Below are positions 58,648 to 64,000 of a DNA stretch of 64,000 bases, piece after piece; position 1 is the first letter of the stretch; the number at the start of each line of letters is the position of its first letter. Under the pieces are notes generated by a model. It was not told the DNA's origin and ran no database searches. It saw only the letters and a program-made list of their open reading frames with translations. A program made the position numbers and the translations under genes. The DNA comes from G963556115 sp963677015 (GTDB lineage: Bacteria; Planctomycetota; SZUA-567), in contig OY781533.1 in NCBI GenBank assembly GCA_963677015.1, positions 2,976,001 to 3,040,000 of the forward strand, given 5' to 3'.

Positions 58648-59430
58648 TCAAGTCAACCTTCTGATATGCAACCCTGAATTAAAAATCTGAGAACGACACT
58701 GCATTGGATTCTCATCTTTAAACGCAAAATAAGTACCGGCACTGACGGCATCGGCATTCCCCTCACGCAGTGCCTCAATAAAATGCTTCGCCAGGCCGCA
58801 ACCACCGGAGACTATCACAGGGATATTCACCGCAGAGGTCACCTCCTGCAAAGTTTTAATATCTATACCGCACTTGGCACCATCGTTTTCAACCGAGGTT
58901 AAAATAATTTCACCTGCGCCCAATCTCTGAACTTCTACAACCCATTCAAGAAGCGGTATTTTCTTCAAATAATTCTGAGCTTTACAGTGAACATAATTCA
59001 TCCCGGTTTCATCCTGCACATAATCAATCGAGACAACAACGCACTGAGAACCATATATTGTCGATAACTCAGTAATAAATTCGGGGTTTAAAATTGCGTT
59101 AGAGTTAATGGATATTTTATCAGCTCCATTTTTAAGCAGCAGCTGAACATCATTTTTCGATTTAATTCCACCGCCAAAAGTAACAGGCATAAATATTTCT
59201 TCTGATACCTCATTGGCTAATTCTGCCAATTCTGCGATACTGAGTTTATTATCATCATCAATATTTAAAAAGACCAGTTCATCAACCATCTGATGCTGAT
59301 ATATTTTTGCCTGCGATACAGGATCGCCGACAATTAATCTCTTGGAAAACCCTACCGTAGTGACAACAATAGGATTATTCTGTTCATCTTTTGTGATTAA
59401 TAATTTTGGTATGAGCCTTTTTTTGAGCAT
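58648..59430 (-). CDS. HisF-like cyclase subunit for sugar amidotransferase
   Basis: A 260-residue (beta/alpha)8 barrel of the HisF type (WbuZ-like in O-antigen loci). LIPKLLI at the start, the FLNIDDDNK segment, PVTFGGGIKSKNDVQLLL and IPVIVSGGCG are characteristic. Histidine operon genes are absent, and its partners are HisH-like and PseA/WbpG-like proteins, so it should channel ammonia rather than make histidine. The start is the ATG at 59430, which overlaps the HisH-like stop as TAATG. An upstream frame to 59508 lies inside the HisH-like gene. Confidence 0.9.
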   Translation of the reverse strand: MLKKRLIPKLLITKDEQNNPIVVTTVGFSKRLIVGDPVSQAKIYQHQMVDELVFLNIDDDNKLSIAELAELANEVSEEIFMPVTFGGGIKSKNDVQLLLKNGADKISINSNAILNPEFITELSTIYGSQCVVVSIDYVQDETGMNYVHCKAQNYLKKIPLLEWVVEVQRLGAGEIILTSVENDGAKCGIDIKTLQEVTSAVNIPVIVSGGCGLAKHFIEALREGNADAVSAGTYFAFKDENPMQCRSQIFNSGLHIRRLT

Positions 59431-60050
59431 TAGAAAGACCATTCTAGAAAATTGCTTAAAATTTTCAAACCGTAAGTTTGACTTTTTTCGGGATGGAATT
59501 GTGTGCAAAAAATATTTTCTTTATGAACCGCCGCCGTTAAATCCGCAGAACCTCCATAACAAGTAGTAGCAATCACATCTTCAGGGTTATCACACTTCAT
59601 ATAATATGAATGAACAAAATAAACATCCGGATCTTCAGGCAATCCATCAAAAAAAACAGATTTTTTATACTTTAAATTATTCCATCCCATATGAAGAGTT
59701 CTAGGGACTGTGAAATTTTCGCTGATTTTCACCACCTCAGAATCAATCCAGCCCAGCCCTTCATACACTCCCCCTTCATAGCTTCGCCTTGCCATAACCT
59801 GCATTCCAAGGCAAATACCGAGAATAGGAATTTTATCTTCAAGCACTCTTTTATCCAGAGAAGCCCGCAACCCGCTTTCATTGAGACGCGAAATGCAATC
59901 CCGGAACGCGCCAACTCCCGGAAGCACAAGTTTTTCATACTTATCAAGGTCTTCAGGTTCTTCTACTAATTCAGCCTCCCAGCCAGAAAACTCTACAGCA
60001 CTAAGCACAGAATGTAAATTACCCATACCATAGTCAATGATGCCAATCAT
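59430..60050 (-). CDS. HisH-like glutamine amidotransferase subunit
   Basis: A 206-residue class I glutamine amidotransferase of the HisH type (WbuY-like). The nucleophile is in PILGICLGMQVMA and the catalytic histidine and glutamate in CTQFHPEKSQ. It releases ammonia from glutamine for its partner. AAAGGAAAA precedes the ATG. It overlaps the HisF-like gene by one base and is three bases after the sugar amidotransferase gene, forming a three-gene unit for amidino-sugar formation. Confidence 0.92.
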   Translation of the reverse strand: MIGIIDYGMGNLHSVLSAVEFSGWEAELVEEPEDLDKYEKLVLPGVGAFRDCISRLNESGLRASLDKRVLEDKIPILGICLGMQVMARRSYEGGVYEGLGWIDSEVVKISENFTVPRTLHMGWNNLKYKKSVFFDGLPEDPDVYFVHSYYMKCDNPEDVIATTCYGGSADLTAAVHKENIFCTQFHPEKSQTYGLKILSNFLEWSF

Positions 60051-60053
60051 AAA

Positions 60054-61262
60054 CTATTTTCCTTTTCGCTTCTGCCACAGTTCAAATATTTTCAAAGCTT
60101 CAGCTCTGGGCATCGGTTCGTACTCCATCCATGAGTCAAAATCCGTAGGTTTTTCACCAATTTTTTCATTAGCAAAATCATGCTCATACGGTGAGACCCC
60201 ATGGCTTTTCGCCACCTCAATAAACTCATCTTCGGTCAATCCGATCATCTTAAGAAATCTGCCCAAAGTTCCCGGTCGTTTACCCTCATATTTATCGACC
60301 AGCTCTACTGCCTCATCGCGGGTTTTGCGACCTTGTCTTATATCTATTGACGAAAGCTGATTGGTGCGGCCGTAACCCCGTTTAACATACTTCAAGTAAT
60401 CCCTAATACCAATAACCTGACACTCGGTTTTATCAAAATTATATTCTGGAGCGCATCCTTCAACTTCGATAGGGTTCCAGCCCAGCTCTTCAACTATCGT
60501 TTTTTTAAGTTTAACAATATCCCAGGGAATATATGAACCAAGGCACACCGACTGCACCCGCAATTTATTAAGATCCTTCGCTTTTGGATATGTATACGCC
60601 AAATACTCCCGCTTATCTCCTACACCGCCTAATCTTAAATACATGTCATCTGCAGATATTCCAAGATTTATAAACCGGTCAAATCGCTCCTCGTCTACTT
60701 TTTCCTTATCCTCATGCGAATAATAATTTGTGTATTCAGCAGAGGCCTCACCCCAGAATAACAGCGGGATCTTCTTTTCCAACGCCACCCTCATAGGATA
60801 AGCAAAAATTCCGGTATGACAATGCCAGCAGAAATCCCCTTTTTCCAGCAGACTGATCAGCATCAACCTTCTAACCATCTTCCAGTTCGGGGTAAATGTC
60901 AATGAGTCAACCCCAAGCTTTTGCAGGGTTCTCTGGGTATTTTGATGTAGATTCGGTCTGAAAAAACTGTGATCAAAACGTACCACAAGCGGCCTTAAAT
61001 TATACTCTTTAATCAAATACAATAAGGTGAAGGTACTATCTTTGCCGCCACTGAAGGGTACAATACAGTCATAGTCACTTTTACCCTTATATTTCGCGAC
61101 TAATTCATCCAGTTCCAGCTTTCGTTCCGCCCAGTTTATCTTCTCAACCTTTGTATTATGAGAATGACAAATACTGCACTCGCCTTTATCATCAAATGTA
61201 AGAGTCTCAACAGTTTCCGGCATTACACATCTGCTGCAATATCTTAAATTATTCATAATCAT
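60054..61262 (-). CDS. N-acetyl sugar amidotransferase, PseA/WbpG family
   Basis: A 402-residue PP-loop ATPase. The CxxC pairs YCSRCVMPE and CSICHS suggest a zinc site. VPFSGGKDSTFTLLYLI is the PP-loop. RFDHSFFRPNLHQ and FCWHCHTGIFAYP are family features. Members (PseA, LegA, WbpG) use ammonia to turn an N-acetyl group of a sugar into an acetamidino group, with HisH and HisF supplying ammonia. That is the likely job here. The ATG at 61262 lacks a clear ribosome site; an ATG two codons later is equally possible. The downstream HisH-like gene starts three bases after it. Confidence 0.92.
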   Translation of the reverse strand: MIMNNLRYCSRCVMPETVETLTFDDKGECSICHSHNTKVEKINWAERKLELDELVAKYKGKSDYDCIVPFSGGKDSTFTLLYLIKEYNLRPLVVRFDHSFFRPNLHQNTQRTLQKLGVDSLTFTPNWKMVRRLMLISLLEKGDFCWHCHTGIFAYPMRVALEKKIPLLFWGEASAEYTNYYSHEDKEKVDEERFDRFINLGISADDMYLRLGGVGDKREYLAYTYPKAKDLNKLRVQSVCLGSYIPWDIVKLKKTIVEELGWNPIEVEGCAPEYNFDKTECQVIGIRDYLKYVKRGYGRTNQLSSIDIRQGRKTRDEAVELVDKYEGKRPGTLGRFLKMIGLTEDEFIEVAKSHGVSPYEHDFANEKIGEKPTDFDSWMEYEPMPRAEALKIFELWQKRKGK

Positions 61263-61436
61263 TTACATTTTCGTATCTATTATTAATATTAAATAATAAT
61301 ATCAAAAACCCACTCATATATCAATATATATGGCAAACTTTATACCTTTACATACTACATAGCATAAAAATCCCAACCCTTGAATATATCTGCCCTCACG
61401 ACAATATAATCATAAGACAATAAACATGCTATTATG

Positions 61437-62120
61437 CTACGATAATAAAGAATACTTTCTTTCAGCAAATTCCCAATCCTCAATCGAGTCAATATCCTGC
61501 ACCTGATTTTCAGGTAAGACAACAGGTACTGTCTTCCCCGGAGTTAGAGTCCCTTCCAGAAGTAATTTATCAACTTTTGAAAAATAACACAGACCCGCAT
61601 CATAATAATACGGCTTCAAATCCTGAGAACGAATCAGAATCGCCTGTGAGTCTCTAAACTTTATCTCACCCTGTGAAATATCAATAGCCCATTCAACCGG
61701 CACCGGATATTTGCACACAGGCATTACAGAATCGGCCGTGTTATCCAGAATACATTTTATCCCGCTGGTCAGCATTTCAGTGGTAATAAACGGCGCACAT
61801 GGATACAGACAGCACAAGACATCAAATTCCTTACCTATTTTTTTATATTCAGCAAGAACTTCGGCGAGAACATCCATTGTTGTCGCATAATCATCGGATG
61901 TTTTACTGGAACGCATGAATGGAACGGCGGCACCAAAACTCTCTGCCACCTCTGCAATTGTGTCATCATCCGTCGAAACCATTACTTCATCAAAGACATT
62001 TGAATTGAGCGCAGCATTAATACTATAAGAAATAATCGGTTTGCCACAAAACTCTTTTATATTTTTATGGGGAATCCTTTTACTTCCGCCTCTAGCCGGA
62101 ATAACACACAGACATTTCAT
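61437..62120 (-). CDS. PseF-like CMP-sugar (nonulosonate) cytidylyltransferase
   Basis: A 227-residue cytidylyltransferase of the NeuA/PseF type. CVIPARGGSKRIPHKNI is the nucleotide loop, DEVMVSTDD the metal site region. The later CCLYPCAPFIT and YYYDAGLCYFSK pattern favours pseudaminic acid (PseF) over N-acetylneuraminic acid. The enzyme activates a nonulosonic acid with CTP for transfer. AAGGTAG precedes the ATG. The remaining Pse enzymes (PseB, C, G, H, I) are not in the window and presumably lie upstream on the same strand. Confidence 0.9.
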   Translation of the reverse strand: MKCLCVIPARGGSKRIPHKNIKEFCGKPIISYSINAALNSNVFDEVMVSTDDDTIAEVAESFGAAVPFMRSSKTSDDYATTMDVLAEVLAEYKKIGKEFDVLCCLYPCAPFITTEMLTSGIKCILDNTADSVMPVCKYPVPVEWAIDISQGEIKFRDSQAILIRSQDLKPYYYDAGLCYFSKVDKLLLEGTLTPGKTVPVVLPENQVQDIDSIEDWEFAERKYSLLS

Positions 62121-62167
62121 TTCATTCTACCTTATAACAACATTTCACATGACTTATTCAATGATCA

Positions 62168-63148
62168 CTATTTACTTAAAAACTTTTTCCAGACTTTTTT
62201 GATCTCATTAATAAACGAATTGGATTTTCGTGCCAGATATGCAGTATACAGAACTTGCGCCATCTTTAATCTGCCAATACACTTACCATTTAGCCCTGTT
62301 ACATCCCTGGTCAATTCCAGCTGTTCAGGGGTGATTATATCTCTTGGCTTACCGGTAAATAAATTATAACGATTAATAAAATCAGGGTATGACATATCAA
62401 CGGTCTTCTCCCCCTCTTTAATTTTATCAGGAGCCTCATACTGATCCCGTAACCCGTACGTGGAAAAGGGGATACCCATTTCAACAGCATAATATGCAAA
62501 TGATCCAGGCTCATTTCCCATTGCATACTTGAAATTTTTCAGAATATCATAAAATCTCTGGCCAAACCGTTTATCCCAGATGTTTCCTGCCGTATAAACA
62601 GGGATACCGGCTTCAAGAAATATACGGTGCTTTCCGCCTTTAAGAATATCCTCATGCCCCAGACACAGACATACCGGCTGATATTCTTCCGGAAGACTCT
62701 TCAGTTTGTCTATATAATCAGCACTGTTAATATAACGCGGACCGCTGTGACTTAAATAATAAACTGTTCCTCTCGCCTCAGCCGTCTGCTCGATTTTATT
62801 CTGATGCCGGTACAACACCATTGGAGAGATAATAGGATACACCCGCTCTTTAGGATGATCTTTGAATAACTCCAGAGATCTTTTCGAAAAATATAAATTA
62901 CAGTATGCGGAATGATCTAAATAAACATCCGGCAATTCATCAATATCCGCGCCGGGAACACTATGTTCAATAGACACATTGCAATGGAGTGATTCCGGAA
63001 AAAAGCCATATTTACAGATTGAACTATAATTTGAATAGACACTGGAAAACCAATAAGTAAATTTACACTCATACTGCAAAATTTTCTCTTGGTTACAAAG
63101 AGCTTCAAGCTCATCCTGAGTAAAACCCTTATAATCAAATTCAGCCAC
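62168..63148 (-). CDS. Hypothetical protein, possible GT-B type glycosyltransferase
   Basis: A 326-residue soluble protein that I do not firmly recognise. The second half contains a GHEDILKGG segment, VYTAGNIWDKRFGQRFYDIL and SFAYYAVEMGIPFSTYGLRD, an arrangement like the donor-binding half of GT-B glycosyltransferases such as those for capsule or nonulosonic acid. The gene lies between PseF-like and formyltransferase-like genes, so transfer of the CMP-nonulosonate is a reasonable guess. I start at the GTG at 63148 with AAAGGGGA upstream; the TTG at 63154 is too close to that site. Confidence 0.6.
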   Translation of the reverse strand: MAEFDYKGFTQDELEALCNQEKILQYECKFTYWFSSVYSNYSSICKYGFFPESLHCNVSIEHSVPGADIDELPDVYLDHSAYCNLYFSKRSLELFKDHPKERVYPIISPMVLYRHQNKIEQTAEARGTVYYLSHSGPRYINSADYIDKLKSLPEEYQPVCLCLGHEDILKGGKHRIFLEAGIPVYTAGNIWDKRFGQRFYDILKNFKYAMGNEPGSFAYYAVEMGIPFSTYGLRDQYEAPDKIKEGEKTVDMSYPDFINRYNLFTGKPRDIITPEQLELTRDVTGLNGKCIGRLKMAQVLYTAYLARKSNSFINEIKKVWKKFLSK

Positions 63149-63250
63149 CCACAATCCCCTTTAAATCTTTGAAACATCTAGAAGACGATTACCGAACAGA
63201 TTAATTAATTACAACCGTTTGCCTGTTAGAACCGTCTATTCATAACATTA

Positions 63251-63892
63251 TTACTGCTCAAGATATTTCTCTATTTTCAGCTTATATTTTACCCCATTTA
63301 TAACAAAAAACGCGGGGTACTTTTCATTATCCGCGACCCGCAGCAGATTAAACTGTTCCGCTATTGTTTTATTGACATCCAACTGACTGTCACTCGCTGT
63401 CCTTCTGGCATAATAGCTGCTCTTACCTGTCTGCTTTATGCCTTTAAGGGTCGAATAATTGGTGACATATTTTAAAACCAGCTCCATCGTTTTTTGAGCT
63501 TGTTTTTCTCTCAATTCCTCTACTAATTCAGTTCCATCAAGCTCGATAGTATCCCGCAAATACACATCACCTTGATCATAATCTTCAATTGCCTCAAACA
63601 GACAGACCGGAATTCTGTTCTTACCCTCTATAACCTGCCAGGTCAATGGTGACCAGCCTTTTCCGGAAGGTAAATCAGAGCTGTGCACCACAATATTATT
63701 TTTATTTAACATTAAATATTGTTTATCAATAATTTCAAAACAACTCAAAAAGAATGCAATATCTCCTTCTTCAAGCTCTTCCTTTTTATGAAGTAATTTT
63801 ACCCTGTGCCCATTATTCTCTAACATATCAGATAACTCAGGATTATATTCATTCAGCCAGCTCGAACTATCTGTTAAAATTTGAATCCTCAT
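63251..63892 (-). CDS. Formyltransferase-like protein, PseJ-type
   Basis: A 213-residue protein with the formyltransferase N-terminal fold: VVHSSDLPSGKGWSPLTW is the catalytic His-x-Ser-x-Leu-Pro-x-Gly region, and DQGDVYLRDTIEL the later GxV.L strand. It is shorter than methionyl-tRNA formyltransferases and typical of PseJ-type proteins found in pseudaminic or legionaminic acid clusters. The expected asparagine that pairs with the catalytic histidine in true formyltransferases is not at its usual place, so it could use a different acyl donor or none. GGGGAG lies 11 bases before the ATG. It stands beside a PseF-like arm. Confidence 0.8.
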   Translation of the reverse strand: MRIQILTDSSSWLNEYNPELSDMLENNGHRVKLLHKKEELEEGDIAFFLSCFEIIDKQYLMLNKNNIVVHSSDLPSGKGWSPLTWQVIEGKNRIPVCLFEAIEDYDQGDVYLRDTIELDGTELVEELREKQAQKTMELVLKYVTNYSTLKGIKQTGKSSYYARRTASDSQLDVNKTIAEQFNLLRVADNEKYPAFFVINGVKYKLKIEKYLEQ

Positions 63893-63951
63893 ACTTATAT
63901 CATCTCCCCACCCTCATTCACCAATATCTTACGCAAAAATCAATAAGGATA

Positions 63952-64000
63952 TTATGATGTTCTATCTTCAAATATCTTGAATGTCTTTGTCGAATCATAC
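63952..64000 (-). CDS. Possible C-terminal end of a gene entering from the right edge
   Basis: On the minus strand a frame enters at the right edge and runs about 15 codons (YDSTKTFKIFEDRTS) to a TAA at 63954-63952, 59 bases before the formyltransferase-like start. The composition looks coding, but a second frame also stays open longer (to 63918), so the call is tentative. In a Pse cluster this would be an upstream biosynthesis gene. Confidence 0.3.
   Translation of the reverse strand, partial: YDSTKTFKIFEDRTS

Noticed and set aside
58648..60050. HisF and HisH as part of histidine biosynthesis
   Set aside because: No other his genes are present, and the genes adjoin a PseA/WbpG amidotransferase, which is the setting for sugar amidination instead.
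63918..63998. Alternative minus-strand frame at the right edge (26 codons)
   Set aside because: Its composition (many His and Arg, ending VRYW) looks less coding than the other frame. Neither can be decided without sequence past the edge.
1..64000. CRISPR arrays, tRNA/rRNA genes, insertion sequences or prophage
   Set aside because: Looked for on both strands: no regularly spaced repeats, no tRNA cloverleaf with T-loop consensus, no transposase or integrase frames and no phage genes were seen.

Overview
The window looks like chromosomal DNA of a motile, Gram-negative (diderm) bacterium with moderately AT-rich DNA and long, very AT-rich gaps between genes. The signs are an RND efflux pump with its periplasmic adaptor, a lipoprotein with a lipobox, chemoreceptors, a c-di-GMP phosphodiesterase and a large surface-glycan locus. 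The phylum cannot be fixed from the sequence alone. I see no tRNA, rRNA, CRISPR array, insertion sequence or prophage.

Left part (1-32 kb) is a mosaic of short housekeeping and accessory units. It holds an RND pump operon (minus strand), two tandem paralogous chemoreceptors with a PAS domain where HAMP usually sits, a small FMN-type flavin protein, a small lipoprotein, a PAS/degenerate-GGDEF/EAL protein, metE behind a cobalamin riboswitch, a C_GCAxxG_C_C redox protein, a YeeE/YedE transporter pair, an Mrp-hotdog-IscU operon (minus strand), a TetR regulator and a FabF-like ketosynthase that share an operator-like palindrome, a small glycan group (GT10, GT39-like, DUF5672), and a glycolytic pair (class I aldolase fbaB and gpmA).

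Right part (32.4-64 kb) is one large surface-glycan locus made of two convergent arms that meet at a bidirectional terminator near 54.5 kb. The plus arm begins with a LicC-like cytidylyltransferase fused to a CobD/HisC-like PLP enzyme. An NDP-heptose module follows (epimerase, GmhB-like, HddC-like nucleotidyltransferase, a rearranged HldE-like kinase, GmhA-like isomerase). Next come a radical SAM enzyme, a HAD phosphatase, a small-molecule kinase, a split transketolase, methyltransferases, a glycosyltransferase, further radical SAM enzymes (one B12-binding) and a WbuC-type cupin. The arm ends with a tightly packed four-gene unit: DegT aminotransferase, E1-alpha and E1-beta of a 2-oxoacid dehydrogenase, and a protein joining a lipoyl domain, an E1/E3-binding domain and a NeuD/PglD sugar acyltransferase. 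A last radical SAM gene closes it.

The minus arm encodes a PseF-like CMP-sugar synthetase, a PseA/WbpG-type amidotransferase with dedicated HisH and HisF partners (acetamidino-sugar chemistry), a formyltransferase-like protein, a GNAT acetyltransferase, a radical SAM enzyme, an aldo/keto reductase and a class III aminotransferase. It probably continues past the right edge.

The most unusual system is the E1-alpha/E1-beta/lipoyl-acyltransferase set at 50302-53329. It looks like a 2-oxoacid dehydrogenase complex whose usual CoA-acylating E2 domain has been replaced by a sugar N-acyltransferase. That would allow decarboxylation of a 2-oxoacid and direct acyl transfer from lipoamide to an amino sugar. 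This is inference from domain architecture and needs biochemical proof. Five radical SAM enzymes in the same locus add to the impression of unusual sugar chemistry.
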